8,045 nt of DNA, taken from assembly GCA_012515725.1 (NCBI GenBank), contig JAAYXU010000188.1, positions 1 to 8,045 of the forward strand, given 5' to 3'. Positions 1-5,479 of this stretch are shown here, one piece after another; the stretch's first letter is position 1, and every line of letters begins with the position of its first letter. The notes under the pieces were generated by a model, which had not been told where the DNA came from, made no database searches, and saw only the letters and a list, made by a program, of their open reading frames with translations. The DNA comes from Clostridiales bacterium (lineage in GTDB: Bacteria; Bacillota; Clostridia; Christensenellales; UMGS416). Position numbers and translations under genes: made by a program.

Positions 1-10
1 GGAGGCTCTC

Positions 11-1282
11 ATGGCGGAGTATATCACGCTCAACGAGCGTATTCCGGTACGCAAATCCTATGACGTCATTGTCGCCGGAGGCGGCGTGGCGGGCGTCGCG
101 GCGGCGCTCGCGGCCGTCCGCGCGGGCAAATCCGTGCTGCTCATGGAAAAAAGCCTGATGCTGGGCGGTCTTGCGACGCTGGGGCTTATCAATCTGTTTG
201 TCCCGATGTGCAACGGCCGGGGCAGGCAGATCATAAAGGGCATGGCCGAGGAGATGCTGCGGCTTTCGGTCCGGTACGGCTACGATACGCTTCCCGACGA
301 GTGGAGGAGCGGCGAGCCGGGTCCCGGCGCGAAAACCCGCTACATGACGCGCTATGACCCGAACATATTCGCTATGGCGCTGCTGGAGCAGCTCCTTGGC
401 GAGGGCGTAGATGTTCTATTCGACACCGTCGCGGCCCGTCCCATTATGGAGGGCGGGCGCTGCCGCGGTCTTGTCGTAGAGAACAAGGGCGGGCGCGAAT
501 TCTACGGCGCGTCGGTCGTCGTCGACACGACCGGCGACGGCGATATACTGTTCCGCGCGGGCGTTCCGGTGGTTCAGGGGACGAACTACTTCACATACGT
601 GGCGCAGGCGATCAGTCTGGAGAGCTGCCTGAAGGCCGCCGAGTCGGGCGACATAGGCAACGCGGTTTTCTATCGCCACGGCGGCGGCGCCAATCTCTAC
701 GGCAAGAATCATCCCGAAGGCATGAAGTTATATAAGGGCGTAACGGCAGAGGAGGTCACCGAGTACGTGGTGAAGAACCAGCGTATTCTGATGGACAGCC
801 TCAGGGACGAGCCGCGCGGCTCGCGCGCCGTCACGATGCTGCCCGGAATGCCGCAATTTCGCACCGTACGGCATATCGACGGCGGCTACACGCTGCGCGT
901 GTCCGACCGGTACCGGCATTTCGAGGACTCGATATCCGCGATCTGCGACTTCGACAACCGCGACTATCTGTATGAGGTCCCCTACCGCTGCCTGTGCCGC
1001 AAAGGCTACGACAATCTCATCACCGCCGGACGCAGCGCGTCGGCCGAGGGCTACGCGTGGGATGTGCTGCGCGTGATCCCGCCCGCCATCGTGACCGGGC
1101 AGGCCGCCGGTCTTGCGGCGGCGCGCGCTATCGACGAGGGCAGGGCGGTATGGGATATCGATGTCCGTTCACTTCAGGCGGCGCTCGAGCGATCGGGCGT
1201 TATGATCCATTTTGAGGACGCGTGGATTCCGGGCGAAGACGCTCCCTCCGGCGGGAGCGAGCCGGACACCGGGCACTTCTGA
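11..1282 (+). CDS. FAD-dependent oxidoreductase (FAD_oxidored family)
   Basis: A 423-residue cytoplasmic flavoprotein. The N-terminus carries a Rossmann dinucleotide-binding fold: VAGGGVAGVAAA holds the GxGxxG glycines G23, G25 and G28, and the acidic residue E46 in LLMEK ends strand 2, where it should bind the adenosine ribose. A GGLATLG segment follows, as in the FAD_oxidored family. VVVDTTGDGD (about 168-177) and the C-terminal LITAGRSASAEGYAW / GQAAGLAAA region (about 336-372) complete the FAD site. Length and architecture match the usual 420-460 residues. The substrate cannot be told from sequence; relatives often sit beside carbohydrate genes without a proven reaction. GGAGG at 1-5, five bases before the ATG, fixes the start. 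Any upstream operon partner is outside the window. The gene ends 12 bp from the stop of the convergent acetyltransferase, with no clear terminator between them. Family is well supported; the reaction is unknown. Confidence 0.93.
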   Translation: MAEYITLNERIPVRKSYDVIVAGGGVAGVAAALAAVRAGKSVLLMEKSLMLGGLATLGLINLFVPMCNGRGRQIIKGMAEEMLRLSVRYGYDTLPDEWRSGEPGPGAKTRYMTRYDPNIFAMALLEQLLGEGVDVLFDTVAARPIMEGGRCRGLVVENKGGREFYGASVVVDTTGDGDILFRAGVPVVQGTNYFTYVAQAISLESCLKAAESGDIGNAVFYRHGGGANLYGKNHPEGMKLYKGVTAEEVTEYVVKNQRILMDSLRDEPRGSRAVTMLPGMPQFRTVRHIDGGYTLRVSDRYRHFEDSISAICDFDNRDYLYEVPYRCLCRKGYDNLITAGRSASAEGYAWDVLRVIPPAIVTGQAAGLAAARAIDEGRAVWDIDVRSLQAALERSGVMIHFEDAWIPGEDAPSGGSEPDTGHF

Positions 1283-1294
1283 CAGCGCCGGCCG

Positions 1295-1885
1295 CTACGC
1301 GGGGGATTGTGTGCGCATTAGGAAGCAGCGCGTGCCTTCAAGAGATATCTCCGACACGACGGCAAACCCCCTCTTTTCATAGTAAGCCAGATTGGACGGG
1401 GCTACGGTTTCCAGATATACCGCGCGATTTTCCCGCGCCGCCTCGGATTTTACCGTATTAAGTAGCGCCGTGGCGATCCCCCGGCCGCGAAAGCCGGGCA
1501 GCACGCCCAGCGCCGACAGATAGATATGCTCCTTTCCATCGGCGGCGTCGAGCCGTGCCTCGTCCAGTGCGCGGCTCATCTCGATGAGGCGCGCGAGCGC
1601 TCCGGCCGGTATGCGGCGAAGCTCCCGCTCGGGCGCCGACGGAGAGGATTCCGAGCGCATCCATACGGCTACACCCTCGAAGCGGGGCGAGGAAACGATC
1701 ACTCCCCCCGCTTCCCGCGCGCAGCGAATATTGTACGCGAACACCGCGCGCATCATCGGGGTTCTGTGCGCCGGATCGGGCGCGATGAGCCGGGGGAGCG
1801 GATCGTCCCGGAATGCCCTGGTCAGCGTCCCCACGGCCCTGTAAAGCTGGAGGCTGTTCATCTCCCGCCCAAAAGTCGTCTGCAT
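1295..1885 (-). CDS. GNAT-family N-acetyltransferase
   Basis: A 196-residue protein of the Gcn5-related N-acetyltransferase fold, which transfers acetyl from acetyl-CoA to an amine. The acetyl-CoA pyrophosphate loop (motif A) is clear at about 126-141: LGVLPGFRGRGIATALL, with R133, G136 and A138 forming R/QxxGxG/A. It is followed by VYLETVAPSNLAYYEKRGF (157-174), where N165 and Y169 occupy the usual motif-B positions and Y169 is the likely general acid. The N-terminal LTRAFRDDPL is typical of GNATs that act on small molecules. The acceptor is not predictable. The start is uncertain. The ATG at 1885 has only a distant GGAAG about 13 bases upstream, while the ATG at 1861 (residue 9) has GGGAG directly abutting it. 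The gene is divergent from the DegV gene and probably monocistronic. Confidence 0.9.
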   Translation of the reverse strand: MQTTFGREMNSLQLYRAVGTLTRAFRDDPLPRLIAPDPAHRTPMMRAVFAYNIRCAREAGGVIVSSPRFEGVAVWMRSESSPSAPERELRRIPAGALARLIEMSRALDEARLDAADGKEHIYLSALGVLPGFRGRGIATALLNTVKSEAARENRAVYLETVAPSNLAYYEKRGFAVVSEISLEGTRCFLMRTQSPA

Positions 1886-2010
1886 GATCGACTATATTCT
1901 TCCCATGTGCCGCGTATTCCTGCGGCCGGTGCCGCATACATTATTCCTGGCTGTTGCTCTTTGCTTATCAGGGTTCTGATGCTATCGCCCCGGCCTAATC
2001 AAAACTTAAC

Positions 2011-2039
2011 TTCCCACCTGGCCTAATGTGATGTATAAT
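2011..2039 (+). promoter_or_regulatory. Sigma-A type promoter for the DegV gene
   Basis: TTCCCA (2011-2016, 4 of 6 to consensus), a 17-base spacer and a perfect TATAAT (2034-2039). Transcription would start near 2046, giving a leader of about 40 nt before the TTG start. A second TATAAT at 2064-2069 is too close to the ribosome-binding site to act as this gene's -10. Confidence 0.55.
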
Positions 2040-2071
2040 AAATAAGGATTTATTATTATATCTTATAATAA
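2035..2071. repeat. Two overlapping AT-only inverted repeats at the DegV start region
   Basis: First dyad: ATAATAAAT (2035-2043), AAGG, ATTTATTAT (2048-2056), 9 bp perfect. Second dyad: TTATTATA (2053-2060), TCT, TATAATAA (2064-2071), 8 bp perfect. The middle arm is shared in part, so as RNA the two hairpins exclude each other. TATAATAAA also occurs as a direct repeat exactly 30 bp apart (2034 and 2064). The first dyad is centred on the predicted transcription start, and the second abuts the Shine-Dalgarno site. It could be an operator or simply AT-rich promoter sequence. Confidence 0.5.
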
Positions 2072-2076
2072 AGGAG
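2071..2076 (+). promoter_or_regulatory. Ribosome-binding site deciding the DegV TTG start
   Basis: AAGGAG lies 9 bases before TTG at 2086. It directly touches the earlier in-frame TTG at 2077, which is therefore too close, and it is over 30 bases from the first ATG at 2110. The spacing favours TTG 2086. Confidence 0.7.
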
Positions 2077-2085
2077 TTGTCTTTA

Positions 2086-2967
2086 TTGTCCGCTCAATCA
2101 TACATTATCATGACCGATTCCGACAGTGAGCTGCCTTTGTCCATCGCGAAAAAGTACGAAGTTCCATTCGTCCCGATGCCCTATTCACTTGAGGATGTCG
2201 AGTACGCCTACGACCTGGGCGAGACCACCGACTTTATCGGCTTCTTCCGCTCCATGCGCGAGGGCAAGATGCCCACCACATCGACCTACCCGCCGCAGTA
2301 TTACGTGGACTTCTGCCGCAATACGCTCGAATCCGGACAGGATATACTGTTCCTTTCCTTCTCGTCGAAGCTCTCGTCGGCCTACGATTATCTGTCGACC
2401 GCGGCGGCACAGCTCCGCGAGGAGTATCCGCAGCGCCGCATCGAGACATTCGATACGCTGAGCATATCGGGAAGCATGGCGCTGCTCGTGTACCACGCGC
2501 TCGTGATGCGCGATGAGGGCGCTTCGATGGACGAGGTCATCGGCTGGATGCGAGAGAACATGCTCCGGGCCAACAGCTATTTTACAGTGGACGACCTCAA
2601 TCATCTGAAGCGGGGCGGGCGCGTATCGGCCACAGCCGCCGTCGTTGGAACGATGCTGAGCGTAAAGCCGGTGCTGACCATCAACCGAGAGGGGAAGCTC
2701 GTGCCGGTCGATAAGGTGATGGGCCGCAAAAAGGCGATACGCTATCTGGCCGAGATGGCAGTGGAGCGCGTGGAGAACCCCGAGCAGAACACATGCATAC
2801 TCCTGCACGCCGACTGCGAGGACGACGCGATGGCGCTCAAGGCGATGGTGGAGCGAAGCGGCGTGCATTTTGGGGAATGGATAGTGCAGATGATAGGCCC
2901 GGTGATCGGCGCGCACGCAGGTCCCGATACGCTGGGGCTGTGCTTTTTCGGCCGCGAGCGGGACTAG
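2086..2967 (+). CDS. DegV family protein (fatty-acid-binding, FakB-like)
   Basis: A 293-residue protein, full length for the DegV family, from the TTG start chosen by AAGGAG spacing. DegV proteins bind a single fatty acid; the best-studied members (FakB) present it to the kinase FakA for phospholipid synthesis. Family landmarks are present in order: IIMTDSDSELP (7-17), KMPTTSTYP (61-69, the TS loop), FSSKLSSAY (92-100), HLKRGGRVS (173-181) and IGPVIGAHAGPDTLG (270-284). The Thr/Ser of the TS loop, the Ser of FSS and H277 are the kind of residues that hold the fatty-acid carboxylate in FakB structures, so ligand binding looks intact. The TS loop reads TSTYP rather than the common TSQPS. No FakA/DAK2 kinase gene is in the window, so the FakB role is inference. 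No signal peptide or membrane segment is visible. It appears monocistronic, from its own promoter. Confidence 0.92.
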   Translation: MSAQSYIIMTDSDSELPLSIAKKYEVPFVPMPYSLEDVEYAYDLGETTDFIGFFRSMREGKMPTTSTYPPQYYVDFCRNTLESGQDILFLSFSSKLSSAYDYLSTAAAQLREEYPQRRIETFDTLSISGSMALLVYHALVMRDEGASMDEVIGWMRENMLRANSYFTVDDLNHLKRGGRVSATAAVVGTMLSVKPVLTINREGKLVPVDKVMGRKKAIRYLAEMAVERVENPEQNTCILLHADCEDDAMALKAMVERSGVHFGEWIVQMIGPVIGAHAGPDTLGLCFFGRERD

Positions 2968-3032
2968 CGCGGAAGCTATTGGATTTGTGGCAGCACGCCT
3001 GCCACGGCGCGGGTTATATGAAATGCTGGAAT

Positions 3033-3048
3033 ATCCATATAAATGGAT
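3033..3048. promoter_or_regulatory. Palindrome upstream of the fucosidase promoter (candidate operator)
   Basis: ATCCAT (3033-3038), ATAA, ATGGAT (3043-3048) is a perfect 6+6 dyad. It is bracketed by a second inverted pair, TGGAAT (3027-3032) and ATTCCA (3058-3063). The site sits immediately upstream of the weak -35 of the GH29 promoter, a position suited to a regulator. The binding protein is unknown. Confidence 0.35.
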
Positions 3049-3058
3049 GGTTTCTTCA

Positions 3059-3087
3059 TTCCAATCCCGCGCTTTGTTTACTATACT
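3059..3087 (+). promoter_or_regulatory. Candidate promoter of the GH29 gene
   Basis: TATACT (3082-3087, 5 of 6 to the -10 consensus) with TTCCAA (3059-3064, only 3 of 6) at a 17-base spacing. Transcription would begin near 3094, giving a 27-nt leader. The poor -35 is what an activator-dependent promoter looks like. Confidence 0.4.
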
Positions 3088-3106
3088 GTGATTATATCGG
3101 CGGAAG

Positions 3107-3112
3107 AAAGGA
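3107..3112 (+). promoter_or_regulatory. Ribosome-binding site deciding the GH29 start
   Basis: AAAGGA lies 8 bases before ATG at 3121. An ATG at 3115 is only 2 bases away, and the longer frame from 3043 would add a non-conserved stretch and begin upstream of the promoter. ATG 3121 is preferred. Confidence 0.65.
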
Positions 3113-3120
3113 AAATGCAT

Positions 3121-4443
3121 ATGTCCAGCTATGTAACGCGAAAGACGCCCGGCGACACCGCATGGTTCACCCGTGACCGGTTCGGCATGTTCATCCACTG
3201 GGGGCTGTACGCGATGCCCGCCCGCCACGAGTGGGTTAAGATGCGCGAGATGATCCCCGAGGCGCATTACGACCTCTATTTCAAGCACTTCAATCCCGAC
3301 CTCTACGACCCCCGTGAGTGGGCCCGCCAGGCAAAGGCCGCGGGTATGCGCTACGCCGTGATGACCACCAAGCATCACGAGGGCTTCTGTATGTTCGACA
3401 GCCAGTTCACCGATTACAAGTGTACGAATACGCCCGCCGGACGCGACCTCATACGCGAGTACGTGGACGCGTTCCGCGCCGAGGGCCTGCGCGTCGGTTT
3501 TTATTATTCGCTCATCGACTGGCATCATCCCGAGTTTCCTATCGACATGCTGCATCCGCGGCGCGACGACCCCGACGCCAGGGAGCAGAGCCGGGGCCGC
3601 GACGTGCGCAAATACGCCGAATATATGCGCAACCAGGTGCGCGAGCTTTTAACCAATTACGGAAAAGTCGATATACTCTGGTTCGATTTCTCCTACGGTC
3701 AGAGACAGGGCGAGGGCGACAAGGCCTGGATGAAGGGGAAGGGCAAGGACGAATGGGAGTCGGAGGAGCTGCTCGGGCTGGCACGGGAGCTTCAGCCCGG
3801 CATCATCATCGACAACCGCGCCGAGATAGAGCAGGACCTGTGGACGCCCGAGCAGTACCAGCCCACCGAGTGGGTCCGCCATTACGAGACCGGCGAGCTG
3901 GTCACGTGGGAGGCATGTCAGACCCTCTCGGGCTCCTGGGGCTACCACCGCGACGAGCAGACCTGGAAATCGCCTGAAATGCTGATACGCATGCTCATTA
4001 ATACCGTGTCGGTGGGCGGCAACCTGCTCATGAACGTCGGGCCCACCGCCCGCGGCTATCTCGACGCCCGCGCGGAGGCCGCCCTCAAGGTATACGCCGA
4101 CTGGATGCGCTATAACAGCCGCTCGATATACGGCTGCACGATGGCCGAGCCGGATTTACTTAAGGCGCTGCCCCCCGACTGCCGGATGACGCAGAGCCTG
4201 GACGGGAAAAGGCTTTATCTGCATCTGTTCGCGTACCCGTTCGGGCATCTGCTTCTGCGGGGCCTGGCGGGCAGGGTCGAGTACGCCCAGTTCCTCCACG
4301 ACGCCAGCGAGGTTCGGTTTACCGAGGGCGCGGTCCGTCACTTCAGCGAGGGCGCGGCCAAGGCAGACGACCTGCTGGTACTGGAGCTGCCGCCGGTCAG
4401 ACCCGGATACCTTGTGCCGGTTATCGAGCTGTTTCTCAGGTAA
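3121..4443 (+). CDS. Alpha-L-fucosidase, glycoside hydrolase family 29
   Basis: A 440-residue GH29 enzyme that removes alpha-linked L-fucose from glycans by a retaining mechanism in a (beta/alpha)8-like barrel. Landmarks: WFTRDRFGMFIHWGLYAMPA (15-34, with H26 and W27 of the fucose pocket), HEWVKMREMIP (36-46), TTKHHEGFCMFDS (82-94, with the His pair H85/H86), GFYYSLIDWHHP (126-137), VDILWFDFSYG (183-193, D189 the expected nucleophile) and TVSVGGNLLMNVGPTARGYL (295-314). The acid/base is less conserved in GH29; E264 in TWEACQTLSGSWGY is a candidate only. There is no signal peptide, so the enzyme should act in the cytoplasm on imported small fucosides. The rest of the chain (about 340-440) looks like a small C-terminal beta domain. 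A convergent AraC/cupin regulator lies next to it; no transporter or fucose catabolic gene is in view. Family assignment is firm; linkage preference is unknown. Confidence 0.95.
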   Translation: MSSYVTRKTPGDTAWFTRDRFGMFIHWGLYAMPARHEWVKMREMIPEAHYDLYFKHFNPDLYDPREWARQAKAAGMRYAVMTTKHHEGFCMFDSQFTDYKCTNTPAGRDLIREYVDAFRAEGLRVGFYYSLIDWHHPEFPIDMLHPRRDDPDAREQSRGRDVRKYAEYMRNQVRELLTNYGKVDILWFDFSYGQRQGEGDKAWMKGKGKDEWESEELLGLARELQPGIIIDNRAEIEQDLWTPEQYQPTEWVRHYETGELVTWEACQTLSGSWGYHRDEQTWKSPEMLIRMLINTVSVGGNLLMNVGPTARGYLDARAEAALKVYADWMRYNSRSIYGCTMAEPDLLKALPPDCRMTQSLDGKRLYLHLFAYPFGHLLLRGLAGRVEYAQFLHDASEVRFTEGAVRHFSEGAAKADDLLVLELPPVRPGYLVPVIELFLR

Positions 4444-4459
4444 ACGCCGGAAGAAATTG

Positions 4460-4488
4460 AAGCGGCGGACGCACTGCGTCCGCCGCTT
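4460..4488. terminator. Strong hairpin between convergent genes, probable bidirectional terminator
   Basis: AAGCGGCGGACGC (4460-4472), loop ACT, GCGTCCGCCGCTT (4476-4488): 13 bp perfect with no mismatch. It lies 16 bp after the GH29 stop and 23 bp from the stop of the convergent AraC gene. The 3' flank is ATTTG on the plus strand and CAATTTCTTCC on the minus strand, so the U-runs are short but the stem is very stable. The position supports termination from both sides. Confidence 0.8.
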
Positions 4489-4511
4489 ATTTGCCGCCCG
4501 CGCACCGGGCG

Positions 4512-5339
4512 TTATTCAGCGGTTCCCTCAATCCATACACGGAGTCTTTTACGATACTGGCTGGGCGTTTCGTGCTGTCGCTGCCTGAAATACCGTGAAA
4601 AATAAAACTGGTCGCAGAATCCCAGCCTTTCGGCGATCTCCCCGATAGGATCGGCGGTCGTCACAAGCAGCTGCCGGGCCTTCTCAAGGAGCAGATTATC
4701 GATATAGCGCCCCAGCGTCACGCCGGTCTCGGCCTTGAAACGCTTGGCCAGCGCGCTCTGTGACATCGCCATCGCGTCAGCCAGCATTTTCTGGGTGGTT
4801 CTGGACGACAGGGTCTGCTGCACCAGCGGATACAGCCTGCGCAGGAACGCGGAGTGGATTTCGAGCGCGTCCTCCCCCGTCCGCGCCGACCCGACGAATC
4901 GCGCGATTGCCCGCTGCAGCGCCGCCTGCAGTCCAAACGCGCCCGCGAGATTCTCGCTCATATAGTGCGCCAGAAGATCGGCAAGCTCACCGCCTGGAAC
5001 CGGAAGCTCCCGGCAGCCGGTGAGACGCGATAAGAGATCGCATCCGTCGGCCGCATACGCGTTCACGTGGAAATACAGCTGATCCAGAAAGCCGCCGCAT
5101 GTGTATTCGAACGACAATCCCGCGGGAATGAGATAGCAGAAGCCGGGCCGAAGCGGGAGCCTGCGGCCGTCCCAGAGGACCGCGCCCTCGCCTGCGTATA
5201 TGAAATACAGCCGCGTGTAGGGCGAACACACGTCCTTGCGGTTCCATTCGCTCCCTAGCCGGCAATAGCCGCTTTCCATCACATGTACCCTGAGATTGTT
5301 TATATACTCGACAATCCGGCCGTTCCTTTGCGTCTGCAT
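4512..5339 (-). CDS. AraC-family transcriptional regulator with cupin sensor domain
   Basis: A 275-residue regulator. The N-terminal half is a cupin-type sugar-binding domain, with LYFIYAGEGAVLWDGRRLPL (44-63) then RPGFCYLIPAG (64-74), the PxG-turn pattern of AraC_binding domains. The C-terminal half has two helix-turn-helix units: about 180-206 (TTQKMLADAMAMSQSALAKRF) and about 231-253 (IGEIAERLGFCDQFYFSRYF), ending in TPSQYRKRLR. Length is typical. I start at the ATG at 5339 because GGAG (5348-5351) lies 8 bases upstream; an in-frame ATG at 5375 has no ribosome-binding site and adds 12 residues. It is convergent with the GH29 gene, so it may sense fucose or a fucoside and activate that gene; this is inferred from position only. 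It has its own promoter, separate from the ABC-F gene upstream. Confidence 0.92.
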   Translation of the reverse strand: MQTQRNGRIVEYINNLRVHVMESGYCRLGSEWNRKDVCSPYTRLYFIYAGEGAVLWDGRRLPLRPGFCYLIPAGLSFEYTCGGFLDQLYFHVNAYAADGCDLLSRLTGCRELPVPGGELADLLAHYMSENLAGAFGLQAALQRAIARFVGSARTGEDALEIHSAFLRRLYPLVQQTLSSRTTQKMLADAMAMSQSALAKRFKAETGVTLGRYIDNLLLEKARQLLVTTADPIGEIAERLGFCDQFYFSRYFRQRQHETPSQYRKRLRVWIEGTAE

Positions 5340-5347
5340 GACCAAAT

Positions 5348-5351
5348 CTCC
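5348..5351 (-). promoter_or_regulatory. Ribosome-binding site deciding the AraC start
   Basis: GGAG on the minus strand, 8 bases before the ATG at 5339. The alternative ATG at 5375 has CCGGATTCA in front of it and no Shine-Dalgarno match. Confidence 0.6.
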
Positions 5352-5393
5352 ATATTTGCGGGAAGGTTTCCTCATTGAATCCGGATGCTGTTC

Positions 5394-5421
5394 ATTATAC
5401 TATTACCCGGCTATATTGCAA
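5394..5421 (-). promoter_or_regulatory. Sigma-A type promoter of the AraC/cupin gene
   Basis: On the minus strand: TTGCAA (5421-5416, 4 of 6), a 16-base spacer and a perfect TATAAT (5399-5394). Transcription would start near 5387, about 48 nt before the ATG at 5339. This makes the regulator independent of the upstream ABC-F gene. Confidence 0.65.
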
Positions 5422-5433
5422 ATAAAATGATTA

Positions 5434-5479
5434 GAGCTGTATATCAGGCGTACATGCTTGCGGCTTTGCGTCACAGCTC
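5434..5479 (-). terminator. Possible terminator of the ABC-F gene
   Basis: GAGCTGT (5434-5440) and ACAGCTC (5473-5479) are perfect 7-bp inverted arms with a long 32-base loop that spans the ABC-F stop codon. On the minus strand the right-hand flank reads TAATCATTTTATTT, a T-rich tail. The loop is long, so this is a tentative call. Confidence 0.3.

Larger units (their letters stand above)
1886..2085. other. Divergent intergenic region (GNAT / DegV)
   Basis: A 200-bp gap between two divergently transcribed genes. The left part is GC-rich and contains a 6-bp hairpin with a 4-base loop (1921-1936, TGCGGC/GCCGCA) that lacks a U-run; on the minus strand it would lie in the acetyltransferase 5' leader. 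I see no convincing promoter for the acetyltransferase. The right part, from about 2011, is strikingly AT-rich and holds the DegV promoter and overlapping inverted repeats listed separately. Confidence 0.7.
2968..3120. other. Intergenic region DegV - GH29
   Basis: A 153-bp gap. It contains a 7-bp hairpin (2987-3005, GTGGCAG/CTGCCAC, 5-base loop) just after the DegV stop. The hairpin has no U-run, so it is at best a weak or factor-assisted terminator. The palindrome, promoter and ribosome-binding site of the fucosidase follow and are listed separately. Confidence 0.6.

Noticed and set aside
1241..1258. GCTCCC/GGGAGC inverted repeat near the end of the FAD gene as its terminator
   Set aside because: It is inside the coding region, has a GC-rich flank and no U-run.
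1916..1926. ATTCCTGCGGC shared with 6988-6998 in the ABC-F leader
   Set aside because: Several 11-base matches are expected by chance in an 8-kb window, and the surroundings do not align further.
1921..1936. Hairpin TGCGGC/GCCGCA as a terminator
   Set aside because: It lies between divergent genes and has no U-run on either strand, so there is no transcript it would obviously end.
1938..1968. Minus-strand AATAAT (1945-1940) as -10 of the acetyltransferase promoter
   Set aside because: No acceptable -35 at 16-18 bases; ATAAGC or GATAAG are found instead.
2185..3555. 456-codon minus-strand reading frame across the DegV and GH29 genes
   Set aside because: It is antisense to two genes with strong family motifs. 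Its product is rich in His, Arg, Ala and Val without any known motif, and it spans an intergenic promoter.
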